The position numbers and the translations under genes were made by a program. Shown here piece after piece: positions 1 through 11,718 of a stretch of 64,000 bases of DNA. Source of the DNA: Cubamyces lactineus (Eukaryota; Basidiomycota; Agaricomycetes; Polyporales; Polyporaceae); the NCBI GenBank assembly GCA_022376465.1, contig JACDTU010000005.1, positions 1,042,001 to 1,106,000 on the forward strand. The letters run 5' to 3'. Under the pieces are notes generated by a model, which worked only from the letters and a program-made list of their open reading frames with translations, was not told the DNA's origin and searched no databases. The number at the start of each line of letters is the position of its first letter. Position 1 is the stretch's first letter.

Positions 1-454
1 ATGCCCGACGCGATCTCGACGACGGTCGCGAGCGTGAGCGCGCCCGCGTAGAACGACACGAGCGAGAAGATCTTCCCGATGGCGCCGATGAGCCTGTAGG
101 GCGCGGGTCGGCGTGAGCACGAGAGTGATGAGAAGAACGCGTGAGAGCGACGTACCCTCCAAGCGAGATGAGCAGGATCAGAGTTGAAACCACAGAGAGG
201 ACCCATACAGCTGTCCTCTCTGAGCCGGAGAGCGGTGGGTTGATCGTACCCTTGACTGCACACGCCAAATCACACATCACCATCAGCGCTCGTTCTCCTC
301 CCCGCACTTCGAGACACATACGCATGTCGTGGACGGTAAGCCAGCCACCGACCGCGAAGAGCCCGCCGATGGCCATGCCGAGCAGGCTCTCACAGAAGAC
401 CCCAAATCTGACCGGCAGACAGCAGCAGAACTTGCGGGAGCGGACGTAGACCAT
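1..454 (-). CDS. Small multi-span membrane protein, 3' end beyond the window (partial)
   Basis: Exons 322-454, 156-255 and 1-93, introns 66 and 62 bp, both GT-AG. The gene runs off the left edge. The N-terminus (MVYVRSRKFCCCLPVRFGVF) is a basic, Cys-rich cytosolic stretch leading into a hydrophobic segment (about residues 20-38). A second hydrophobic segment follows in exon 2 and a third in exon 3, rich in Ala, Leu and Val. The pattern of a short Cys-rich head followed by closely spaced membrane helices is that of small basidiomycete tetraspan (MARVEL-like) proteins of unknown role; that family link is recall, not a search. The start is the first ATG in frame with the Cys-rich head. The next 2.5 kb upstream holds no gene, so its promoter probably lies there. 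The function is not known. Confidence 0.6.
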   Translation of the reverse strand, partial: MVYVRSRKFCCCLPVRFGVFCESLLGMAIGGLFAVGGWLTVHDMRMCLEVRGGERALMVMCDLACAVKGTINPPLSGSERTAVWVLSVVSTLILLISLGGYVALTRSSHHSRAHADPRPTGSSAPSGRSSRSCRSTRARSRSRPSSRSRRA

Positions 455-2943
455 GATAGCGCGAACGTTGACGGATGCTGTGTCGGTCGTTAGAACTCTG
501 CTAGGAGGTTCGCGAGCGTCGAACCTGAGAACGTCAACGAGGACGGAAGGAAGGAAGGAATGAGCGGAGAGGAATTCGAACTGAGGCGAAGGTCAGAAAG
601 CCGCAAGCGCGGGGAGCGAACGAAGACGAAAGGAGGTCGAAGTGAAAGTGGGAGGCGCAGCCCTACAGGCTGCCGTCCTTGAGCCTCGACGGGTTATATA
701 CCCAGGTAGCGAGGGGTGCTGTTGATATCCACAGGCAATGATGGCGGACGTGTCGATGCGATGCAGGGCCCGACGCCGTCCAACATCGCAACGCCCGAGG
801 CCAACTCGAGTGTGCATCAAGGAGGATCTACAGCGAGCGCGTCGCTACCGCACTTCCACTTCCACTCCCACCCTCAGTGCTCAGCGGAACACCTCTCGAC
901 GCCGGTGCCGCGCGCCACGCTCCAGTATGCGGTATTGCTCCCATCGCGCATGAGAAGACGAGTAAGAGGAGATCGCAGCGCGTCTTCGTTGGCCGCAGGA
1001 TCGCGGTGCAAGGGAGGGACGAGAATGCGGTGCAAGCCATCGCCCCAATATGGCTATCGTCGTGGGTGGGCGACTCCGTGATCAACAGCAGATGATCGTC
1101 GTCTCCTTTGATGCTACCGTTTACGCCCCTCCCGCTTCGTACCTTGGGGAACGAGGGTCCTCATACGGTGCCCCGGAGAGACCGGTAGTGTTGGCGTAAT
1201 GGTTGGAGTACTCGGCTGCTCAAAAGACTTGATGTCAGAAGGGCTTCAAGGTCAAGGGGTGTATATGCCACATACCTCGCATGGCGTGTACAGCCATCGC
1301 TTTGCCTGCACAACAAGCGCGATATCTACGCACGCAACTGAAGGGAGAGCTACAATGTATGAGGACGTCAAATTTGTGGGAGATCAAATTCGTTGATGTC
1401 AGTAGCAGTTAACTTGCCAGGACGTCCGTTTGCGCGTCTAGCCATGTCGAGTTTACATCCGCGCATAGTGCGGAAGAAGGCACGGGTCAGGGTAACAACG
1501 ATAGCAACGAACTTCGAGACATCCGCTCACTCAATATTACCTTCCAGTGCTGGGGGGTATTAGGGCTGCCAACACAAATCCCCGGAGAAGCTCTCAACAT
1601 GGTACCCACGGAGGACGTGGCATGAGATGGCGTACGAATTCACTGGCGTCTCGTCGGGCAGTGAATGCGAAGTGCATCATGCAGTATGCCAGCTGCGGCG
1701 TAGAAGCTGGATGCAAGTAACCGCACCGGAACGAACAAATGGCACGCACGACCAAATCTGACGAAACTCTCAGCAGCACCGGAAAACCTCTAAGATAAAG
1801 TACGAGGGGTAAAATACACATACTACTAGCACGAGGAAGAGCGACGCGTCTCAAGACTAGCTCTCGAGGGCCCGCACGTCGTCCGCCCCGTCCCGAGCGC
1901 GTCCCCTTCGCTAGCGAGCGTCCCAACAGTCGTTGCGTTCGGCCGACAGGCGGACATAGAGCGGCGAATTGAAGCTGCAGGCTGTCGGCGACTCACGACA
2001 AATCGATGACGTTCGGTCGGCGGGGGGACGCGCCACAATTAGGGTGCCTGTGAGCAAAAAGATGATAGAGAGAAACATAGAGAGAGGGTGTGAGAGGAGT
2101 ATAGAAACAGCGTGGATGCCTTCAACGATGACGAGGACGAAGACGATGAGTTGAGGAGACAGAGAAACGTTGACCATGAATGTAACCGATCCCATTCTTT
2201 GAAGAGAGAAAAGCGCAAAGACGCCGTGGACACAAAGAGAAAGCCCGACGGAGCCATGAACGTAAGCGAGCCCCAGGCAAGAGGCGAGGTCAAGAAAGGT
2301 CCGTGAGAGGGCGCGCGTTCTAGTACGGCGTAGGCCCCGGTGCGAAATATGAGATACGTGCGCGTGCATGTACGAACAACACGGAGTGGCAAGTCGGACG
2401 AACGAACGGACAAGTATGAGTGTTCGCGCAAGCATGAAGTGGGGGACGAGAAGAGGAGGATGAGCAGACAGGCGTGACCTAGGCGTAAGTTAAGGCGGGC
2501 TGAGGCGAACACATGCCACACACGCAAGTTCGTCGTAGAGGCGCTGTAAGCTGGAACAATAAGAGCCCCAAAGGAGGAAGAACCGAGGGAGAAAAGAACA
2601 ATTGTCAAGATAAAGTAGTGGTATGGTGAGTAGCGTAAGTCCCGCAAAGGCGACGGCGTAGGTAAGGCGGAGGAGTACGTGTGGGGTGAGGTAATGGAGA
2701 GAGGAGAGGGAGAGGGAGAGAGGCAATGAGCGAATGTACAGACAAGGTTGGGTTGAGTGGATGCTGCAGCTTCTTCATGACACATACGGGATACGAGGTG
2801 GATGGGAGGGTAAGGGGAGGGCGGACGATAGTGTTACTGTTTACTTTAGAAACCGAGAGTGTCCGAGTCCGAACGAGATGGCACACATTAGACGAAAAAC
2901 CGTGCGTCCTGGACGCTTCTTTAGCGATCAAGAAGTCCGTGCG
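455..2943. other. Gene-free stretch with purine-rich tracts
   Basis: I see no supported gene in these 2.5 kb. The minus strand is pyrimidine-rich between about 2040 and 2760 (GA-rich runs on the plus strand, for example 2695-2727). This keeps a Leu/Ser-rich minus-strand frame open for 248 codons (2039-2785), which I do not accept as a gene. A TATA-like tract (ttatata) near 693-699 could serve the membrane-protein gene that starts at 454 on the minus strand. Confidence 0.4.
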
Positions 2944-5709
2944 CTAACAGCCACCCGCATACTGCGAATGAAAAGAGAAGGATAAAACAGGTCAACATCT
3001 AACGAATCGCAGATGACAAGGTCAAAGAGCACATACTGCAGAGTTTTTGGGCCATGGGTATCCCGCACCGACAGGGGACGGTTGTGACCAGTACGTGAGG
3101 TTCGCATCTACAAACGTGCCGAATAAGTTGCACATCCCATCCCGTCAGCGCACAAAGACAATCGCTGATACGCACTGCTATACGCCTCCATATGCGAGTT
3201 GATGTAGTCCGCGGTAGGGTAATTTGGAGGATCGCAACCGACGTTCGTCTGGCCCTTGCGCTGGTACACGCGCACGTAGTCGATTTGCATGACCGCTGGG
3301 AAGATCATCGTGGAGAGGTCAATTGTCTGCCAGTTCTCTACAAGGGTTCGGCCAATCAGCAAAGGGTACATGTAGGTTGTACGGCAGCAGAGGGATGATA
3401 CGCACTGGAGATACCCAAGTTCAAGACGATCGACTACATGAACCATCGTGATCAGTACAGCTGTTCGACAACTAAAGAAGACGTTGGCACGCACCATAGG
3501 CTCCTCAGGAATCAACCTCTGCCCGACTTGCGAACCATCCGGGCCCTGATCGGGGCCCATCGCAGACGCACCCAGGCGAACCGTCGCCTTTCCATCGACC
3601 TGCCAGGTGATGAAGCCATCACCACGGTTCTTCGGGTCCGCCCAGTACTCAAACCCAAGCGTCTTGAACACTGCACCCGAGCCCTGGAACATGTCGTCCG
3701 GCAGCGTCGTCAGCGCGGACACCGCTTGCTGGCTGTTTGGCACATCGGCGTTCGAGAACCGTCAGTAAGCAACGTCAAGAAATGCCCGATTTGCATATTG
3801 GGGTCGGGGAAGAAGCGCTTACATTGCAGAGCCCCTATCAGCGCGCAAAACGTCAGTATTCTCGAAACGTGTGGCGGGAGCGGAGAAGCATATACGCACT
3901 TGTAAGTGTTCGGCCTCGTGATTGTATCGTCATAGATCCACCACTCGTCCTGGGTGTCATTGAGGTACAGATAATCGTGCGTGAACGGTGCAAACTGCGC
4001 CGACTGCGACACGACCTGGCCTTCGCCGCCCGCCTCCTTGTTTCTTTCCGCCTCCAGAATATCAATTTCGGGCACTCCGCGGCCGACGTTGGTCGACGGG
4101 CCAGGGTGGTCCTCATTCGGGCATGTACACGCGCTCAGGCGCTGGCCGGGAAGCCACGAGAGCTCAAAGTTGTACTTGTCCCGCGATGCGTCCGAGTGCA
4201 GCGCCGCGGCTGGGCCCGAGCCATCAGGCATCGTCTGATTCGGGAACGTGCCAACGTCGCAAGAGTCGTAACTGTTCGCGCATGAGGGGAAACATCAGCG
4301 GGATGTCGAGAAATGACGGAAGTGCGGCGTTGTAGTACTCACGAGTAAGGCCACGTCCCGTCTGTCGTTGCCCTGTAACCTGGCCTACCCAGGTTGCCCA
4401 TCGTCCACGCCCCAGGCCACTACGGGACAGCTTAGAAACCCATAGAAGCACCGCGTGAGAATGCGTTTCACTCACGTAACCCTGAGTATCCGAATTCGGT
4501 CCAGGCAAGGTCATGGAGACCTCGATGTACCCGCTCGTGAAGCAGAACTTATTCCAGCTCTGTAGCATGCCGCTCACGTAGGAGAGGTTGTGGTTCGTCG
4601 CGGGGTCCGCCTGGTCCATAACGATTTGCAGCGCGCCGCCTTGCGTGTATACCTGTTTCGGGTCGTACCACTCCAGGTCCGCGGTCGAGCCATACCACAG
4701 ATCGGCTGCCTCCCAGAATGGGTCATCTCCAGGGTAGAACGTCCGCCCGTCCAGGTTGAACTCGTCAGAGAACACAAGCTCATATTCTTGCCCGTCGAAC
4801 CCTGTTCTTGTCTTCGCGCTGTCGGGCGTATCCTCGTCGATCAACTCCGGCATTTGGAATCTACGACAAAAAAGAATTGGATACGAGGATAGGTGAGTCT
4901 CGCAGGTTAACATGGGAAGATGGGGAGCTGGCGGCGTACAACACGGGTGCCTGGCCTGTCGAGTTTATCCTGACGTTGGCTGTGATGGCGACGTTGCGCG
5001 CCTCGTTGCGGTAAAAGTCAAGCAACGGGTAGCACAGGAAGAGGGTAAGGACAGCCCCTATGAGGAGGATGAGTACCCCGACGTTGAGTATCCCGCGTGA
5101 GGACCAATATGAGTGTCGGTTGCGGCCGTATTCCGGCGCGTGAAGAAAATCGTCATCATCGTCTGGCGCGTCCTTGTCTACCTCGGGGTCGTACGCGTAT
5201 GGTACGAAGCCTCCTCGACCAGGGACCATACCCGAAGGGTATTTGGAGTCAGAGGATAGCGAGAAGATGGAGTCCCCGGACGAAGACACGACCGAGTCGC
5301 GGTTGTGGAACGCCTTTGGGGGCGCGAGGTGCTCGCTGTTGTCGTCTGTCGCGGCTAGACGGTAGAGAACCATAGATCCACGCTGACCACCTAGGGACCC
5401 ATAAGGACCTGCGAGGGCTTGAGACTCTTCTGATGCGATGCGATTGAAGTAGGTGCTCCCTCGGGATGCGGGCCTGGACCGGGCGCCATGGGTGGAATTG
5501 GGATTGAGGGGAGAGGAGACGAAGTTTGTGCCGAGGGAAGAGGAGCGGGTGTTGCTCCTGCTGGACGACTGGTCTCTTGACTCTGGAGAGAGGAGAGGAG
5601 AGTCGAAGGTGGAGGTGAGCGGGGTGCGAGGCTGGGGGTACTCTTCTGGGGTTGATGCGCCTGAGCGGTGCTCGGGCGCATCAGTTGAGGCGGGCCAGGG
5701 AGTAGACAT
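2944..5709 (-). CDS. KRE6/SKN1 family beta-1,6-glucan synthesis-associated protein (GH16)
   Basis: Ten exons: 4940-5709, 4476-4860, 4343-4419, 3900-4271, 3823-3834, 3495-3732, 3406-3433, 3176-3337, 3037-3107, 2944-2961; 2133 nt, 710 aa. It is a type II membrane protein of the secretory pathway needed for beta-1,6-glucan in the fungal wall (family knowledge). Residues 1-203 are a Ser-rich cytosolic tail, about 207-228 is the single membrane helix, and the rest is a lumenal GH16-like domain. The GH16 acidic motif is visible as EIDILE at 479-484 (E479, D481, E484). The C-terminus reads PKNSAYAGGC, the usual family ending, and is only reached through an 18-nt last exon. Exon 5 is a 12-nt micro-exon. 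The start ATG at 5709 is preceded on the coding strand by a long pyrimidine tract, as in many fungal 5' leaders. The family assignment is secure; the exact small exons are inferred from frame and family alignment. Confidence 0.9.
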
Positions 5710-8700
5710 TGAGCCTTGCTGTGCACGACGTTTTTCTAACGTCGGGTGCAGAGGGAAAGGCGGGAGAGGGGGAAGAGGAGGAAGGGGGAGGGGAGGGAGA
5801 GGAAGGAATGAAAAGGAAGGAGAGACTTGGAGAAAGGGAGACGGAGAGTGCAAGAGCAGGATTCCCTCGCCGTCGTCGGCCCTTGGCGGATGGCCCAGCG
5901 GCGAATCCCCCTCCTCCTCCCCGCCGTGGGATCCTCACACAGGCGCCCGTCGGCAGCCGCTCTCCGCGCTCTCGCCACCAGCCTCGCTCTCTTGCAGCCA
6001 CCACCACCTCTCGTCCGCTCTCTGCCCTCCTTCGCTGCTCCTAATCGATTTGTTTTCCTTCTTCACGACCTCCAGCCTCGCACAGAACACCAGGCATGCA
6101 CCGCAACACGGCGCCCAGCCTTCCATGTATTCTCCCTCGCCACCGGCGTATCCAGTGGGAAGCCTTTGCCGGCCCACTTTCGCACCCCATCCACTCAGTT
6201 CGTCCGATTCATCCGACTCTAGGCATGCTGCTCCCTCCACCTGCTCATATCGCCATATGACGACCGCGACCGTTTCTTCGATTGCACGCGTCCTGCGCTT
6301 AGCGCAGCTTCTCTACGCTTCCCCTTACCTATCGCAACAGCGCAACCCTAGGGCTTCGCGGACAAACGCATGATAAGCTGCTCGCCTGTGCCCAGAATAT
6401 GTTGCGCAGACTCATACCCAGAGCCATTGCGTGCAGTACGTGCCGCGTACATCATCCTGTTAACGCATCCACAGTGCGTGCAACACAGCCGCAGTCGCCA
6501 TACCTCGACACGCCGCATCCTCTCTTTCATCAGTGCGCGTCGGTGCGTGCGCAGGACTGACGTCGACGCCAGCATGTTGTATCATAGATACGTCTCGATG
6601 CGATGCAGGGCGGAACGCGGAGGTGGCCATGCGCCCTTGCATCTGTTGAATCTGTTCTCATCAAAACGGCACACGATCGTACTGTCTTCGCCACACGCGC
6701 TCGTGGCCTCTTATGATCATGGTGCACGATGTTTCCGCCAGTCACGAGAGCACCAAGCGCGTCAAGAACGTATTCGCTAGTGGAGGATGCATGGCTGCCA
6801 GCGACTCCGAGCGAGAATACATGATTGCAACCTTGCGGGTTCTGTGCATACTAGCTGACGCCGCGGATAATTGATGCTCTCCAACTGCGAAACCTTCCAA
6901 TATTCTCGGGGCGACGGGGCCTGCACGGATCGTTCGTCGAAGCCCTCTCGTCGCTCCACCACGTTATAGAATCGCAGGGAATATCCACCTTCCTTCCTCG
7001 ACGCTGTGCCTGAAGCCGACCTCGAATTACAGCATCTACTTACCTCGTGGTCCTCACTGCAGACGCGGCGTACGCCCGCCGGGGCCACCGAGTCATAGCT
7101 CCACCTCATACACAGCAGGTACCAGTGAGTGCATGCGTACTCGGCGATTGGCCAGACTACTGACTTGGTGTATCACAATTACACTTACAAGTTACAGTAC
7201 AGCACTAGAGTCATCGACCGTACGTCGGCAACATCACTCTCGATGCGCTTCCGAGGTGCATGCGACCGCAACGCAACTCGTCGTGACTAATCGGACCATC
7301 GCGCCGGCCGCGGTGCCCACCCCTCCATCATCCATGACCTTCAAGTTTGCACCCATTGGCATCAGCATCTGTGCCAAGGACAACCTGTACGACCCGACCA
7401 TATGCATGCCCCTCGCGCTGTCCCATACACACCACTGGCAGTGCTGGCCCCTTAGTTCGACGGAACGAACCTCCGTGCGGCGAGGGTACCGCCGCCACCC
7501 GCCTTCGGAACCGCCGATCAGAGTCGGTGTGCAAGGATAATCCCCGACGCCGATGGCGCATCCGTCAGGACTCAGGATCCTGAGTATTGTTCGGCCACCA
7601 TCACCATCATCAGCCACCAGCCAGTACTACTCGTAGTCAGCGGCGCCAACGCCGCCCCCGACATGTCGAGCCGACGTCGGATCCGTGCCAATCGCCACAA
7701 TCGCGTCTCCATTCTCCACACCATGATGCGCCTGCGTCCGTGTTTACTCGAACGTCAACGAGGAATGTACATTCCTCCTTCCTCTGCTCCTAGATGCACG
7801 CGGGCGGGCGGTCCGGCCACGGTCAGCTCACGTCCCAGGATATCGATGGCGCTGAGGCTCAACTTACCTTCGTGTCAGTGCGTGCCAAGTTGTCTCAGCC
7901 CAAGGCCTGAAACGCGAGCTCGAGTGCACAAATGGTCACTCCAAGAAAGGGTCGTGGGATGGCGTGGGGACGCCAAGCTGAACCACTGGCAACAACAACT
8001 CCTCCAGTTGGCTTCGAGTCGCGTTTGTGCACTGCGCAGGACGCTCTGTATTCCGTAGTCTGTATTCTGTATTCTGTATATAGCGCGATGATCTTGGGAG
8101 CTCGAGCTTCTGCGCTGCGCACAGGGAGGAAGATACATAGCTATTAGCATTCTGCACGCACTTCCATCCTTCGGACTCCCAGCGAGAAGGGACCCGACCG
8201 CCGTATCAGCAAGACTTTTCGTGCGCGTTCGGTAGCTGCTGCGGCGTGCGCACGACGCACGTCGAAAGTGTGAGTGAGCGATACTGTGCTGTAAGTAACT
8301 GCCTCAGGCTGAGGGCTTCGTAAAGAATGCTAGGTAAATCATCTGAGTCGTATATTCATGAAGGCATGTATAGGTCTGTACAAAAAGCTCCGATGTCAAG
8401 CTGGCGAGTACGTGCCAGCATACGCATATACTCTACCGTGATATGTTCAAATGCGACGCATGGTAGTCCTAGCTATAGTCTGCTACTTTACTCTCATAAG
8501 GCTCCCACTCTAATGTCACAATATCAATCTTGGAATCGCCGCTACGTACGTAGTTCCTTGCCGATCCATCATTCGTGAACCATGAGATACCTCAAGCGGC
8601 GTCCACGTCCGACGAAATGTGATGAGCACGCACTTCAGCACTCTCACTCCCACTCAAATGCGATCAAGCAAAACCAGCAGACGGAAGACCGGTATGATAT

Positions 8701-9862
8701 GATATATGAGATGTATGCAGTACCAAGAATCGAGGACACTAGCTAGCTACGTGCGTATATACGCAGGCAGACAGTCATACACAGGCCGGCCCCACCCTCC
8801 AGACTCCAGAGTACCAACGTCCATCGTCGACACCACGGCTACGATCCACGATCCAGGGCCCACAGGGGCGCCCGCTTGGAAGTCGCGAGCACCGGACTGG
8901 TCCTATGACTAGACCCCCCACTTCCAAAAGGCGGAATCCGATGCGGATGGCGACATCGTCGCCCACGTCTGTCCGGAGTCCGGACAGTAAGGAGGCATGA
9001 GTGGCGGATTGCGACCGGTGGGATTGGCCAGGAATCGAGGCGGGAGGACGGATAGAAGAGGTTGGGTGAAACGAAACAGGGATTAGTTGTACATGTATTT
9101 GCGCAAGGAGCATCGTAAAGGCAGAAGCAGAAGCATCGTCGTGGCGTGTGGGGGTGCTGATGGCATGGGTAGGCGGTCGAGGGGTCGAGGGTGGCGATGG
9201 GGGCGGGAATGGAGATGCAGATGGGACCGGGCCTTGAGATTTGTTAATAAATAAGAGCCGAGGGCCGTTAGGGAACAAGGGGGCCTGTGCTTTGAGTTTA
9301 AGATTGGGGGCACATCCTCCGTCCTGCGACGTCGATGAGTGCGGGGGGAAGAAATAAACGAGGGGCCAGCATATGTGGGGTTTGGTTGTACAACGAGTAT
9401 GGTGTAGCTTGTGGGGGCGGGATTATTGATCGAGTGTGTGTGACACGAGGGGTTGGGGGATGAAGGCGGGGGATAGGAGGCAGGAGGAACAAATCGATGA
9501 CAGTAGTATTCATAAAACAAAGCAATTAGGCCGCGGGGTGTAGAGTAGTATGTAGAACGGTCCAACTCGGCAAAAAGAGAGTCATAAGATTCGCGCATGG
9601 GGAACAGAAAAGGAGATACCGAACGAAAAAAAAAAGGAGTCAGGGCGGACCACAGGTGAAATCCAAGCAAACCGGAGGGATGAGTCGGAGGAGTTTGGCA
9701 TACACATTAGACCTTGTTCAGGATGAGTTTCTCTTCGTTGCGTCTTCGTCTTCATATCGGCCCCCGGGTAGCCGCTCGTGCAAGGTCCGGGCGCTCCGAA
9801 AGCTCCGTCTTGACATCGTACATGTCTCCGAAGCAGGCACCCCCGCCCGTCAAGGGCGGACA
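5710..9862. other. 4.1-kb stretch without a recognised gene
   Basis: The first part (about 5749-5860) is an almost pure purine tract on the plus strand, so CT-rich on the strand of the KRE6-like gene that starts at 5709; it is probably its leader and promoter. From 5900 to 9860 only short, mutually overlapping frames occur and none shows a protein motif, splice-linked extension or codon bias. There is a short imperfect repeat of tattctgta at 8062-8082 and an A10 run at 9626-9635. Nothing resembling a transposon or RNA gene was seen. Confidence 0.4.
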
Positions 9863-11152
9863 CTAGGCCCGCGACGGGACCGCAGTCTTCAGACCCTCCA
9901 GCCGCTCCTCCAAACCTTTACCCAAACCTTCCCGCTCCCACTCACCTCCGACATCATCGGCGACGCCGACGGCACCGTCGCGCTCTAGCACGTACGTTGG
10001 AGCACCATGGATGCTACCACCACTTGAGCTAGCAGCGTACTGCGCCTGGGGAAGGCCGATGACACTGGGAAGGTGAGGAGGTGGTTCCGTGACAACCGCG
10101 GAAGAGGTCAAGCTCGATAAAGGCAGAGCCGTTGCCGGAGTGGACGAGAGAAGGTCAGCATAGGAGATAAAGGACAGACGCTTTGAGGCTGCCTTGGGCG
10201 AAGGGGGATGCGAGGGGAAGGGTGCGGGTACAGTGATCGATGTAAGTTGCTGCGGCTGCTGAATGTGCGAGGGTAGGCTGTGTAGCGGGTGCTCTGTATG
10301 CGTCGCAGTAGTGGGCGAGGACGCGTTTGAGTTCGTCTCGGCTTCTGACGCAGCACTCGACGATACGGAGAAGTACGCCGAGGTAGGCGTGGGTGTTGCC
10401 GTTGTCTGCGGGATAGATACGGTTGGAGGCGAAGGGCTCGTCTGCACCGTAGGTCGTGCAGGCGGGGACCCTTGCGCATGCTTCGGAGGCGAGCCGGGAA
10501 GCGAATTGCTGAAGAGGAGACTCCGCCTATTACCGACCCCTGTGGGACTGGGGCTACGACTGCTTAGGCGGGAGATAGGACTTGTGAATCCACTTTGGTA
10601 TGCCGGGTCGACTGGCGCAGGGGTTACGATGGAGATCGCGTCCAGGTCGTCATCTTCAGGGTCCTTGGAAGTAAGGACAGCAGCAGCGCTGTCAAGCACT
10701 GAAGGGACAGAGCGCTCGATTTCTTCTGTGAACTTCGCACGGGGGATGTGGTGCGGGTCCGAACATAGCGGAAGGGGAGAGGAGATAGGCTCGATGTCCC
10801 GCTCGAATATGGCGGAAGACGAGGAGTGGCTAAAAAGCGGTGAGTGCGAGGATGATGGCGCCGAGATGCTTACTTACACAGATGTAGGTGAGGAAGGAAT
10901 GGATGCGGGCGAGCGGGAGCCCAGTCGATGGGTCCGCAAGTGCTGGGAGTTGCGATTTGAAAGCCGGCGTTCGCGTGAAGGGCTAGCGAGGTTGGTATTG
11001 GACGTGATGTGTCGCAACTCGACGGAAACGGGGGCGGGGGCTGCGGATGCGTTCATTGTTGAAGGCTCAGTGGCGGTCGGGGGCGAGATGGTTGGGGGGC
11101 GAGGCGAAGAGGGGGCGTTGCGATTTGAGGAATCCTGAGAGAGAGTAGCCAT
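9863..11152 (-). CDS. Unrecognised Ser/Pro/Thr-rich protein, two exons
   Basis: Exons 10878-11152 and 9863-10829, intron 48 bp (GTAAGT...TTTAG), 1242 nt, 413 aa. No enzyme domain is visible. The protein is dominated by Ser, Pro and Thr with many SP dipeptides and basic RRxS-like sites, typical of a disordered phosphoprotein. One patch is less degenerate (KRLSFISYADLLSSTPATAL, in the second half) and may be a short conserved motif. The C-terminus is Gly/Glu-rich and ends AVPSRA. Splicing joins the two parts in the same frame at a Val codon, and the open frame of 322 codons in exon 2 is long for this genome, which is why I accept it as a gene. I do not recognise the family; a regulator or scaffold is only a guess. 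Confidence 0.6.
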
Positions 11153-11718
11153 GGAGGATGATAGCAGACGAGAAGTTGACGGTGGAGAGAAAGTGGAGGT
11201 GTAATAACACGCTCCTCGATTCCGAACCTGATGGATCCAGATGGTTCAAATCGCGCCCTTATCTGATTACATAGCTATCCATTGGCTCCTTTCATCCCGT
11301 CTTTATCCGGATACATTCTCCGCCCGCCCATTACTAACCTGCACGCATAAATATCCCGAATAAAGTATTGTTGCGCAGGCACGGCCTCGTCGTCTACTCA
11401 ACATCGCCCGACGACGGTCTCTGCTCTCCCCGGTCTCGGTCATGTCCCACCTGAACTCAATCTATGCTCCTCCCTTTTGACTCACTGCCGCGAGCACAGC
11501 TCTTGCAGATATCAGCAGCACATCCATGCGACTGCTGCTCTAACTCCGTGCAACGGCGAGGCATCACGCGATGTCACTTATGCATCACCTTCGCCCGTCC
11601 TCGCCAACGACTTCTATGTGCGCATTCCGGATACTGCAATGCGTCGCTGGAGCTTTCATTTCCGTTTGTATGAACAAGACCCGGAGGACCGTCTCCGTTC
11701 TACATCCGCGCAAAGATT
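11153..11718. other. Intergenic, promoter side of the Ser/Pro-rich gene
   Basis: The stretch separates the 5' end of the Ser/Pro-rich gene (11152) from the 3' end of the six-hairpin glycosidase gene (11719), both on the minus strand. It contains an AT-richer patch (cataaatatcc near 11346). Nothing else is supported. Confidence 0.4.

Noticed and set aside
2039..2785. 248-codon minus-strand open frame, Leu/Ser-rich
   Set aside because: It follows a pyrimidine-rich tract that lacks stop codons by composition; no domain, no splice partner, no sensible N-terminus, and overlapping frames are also open.
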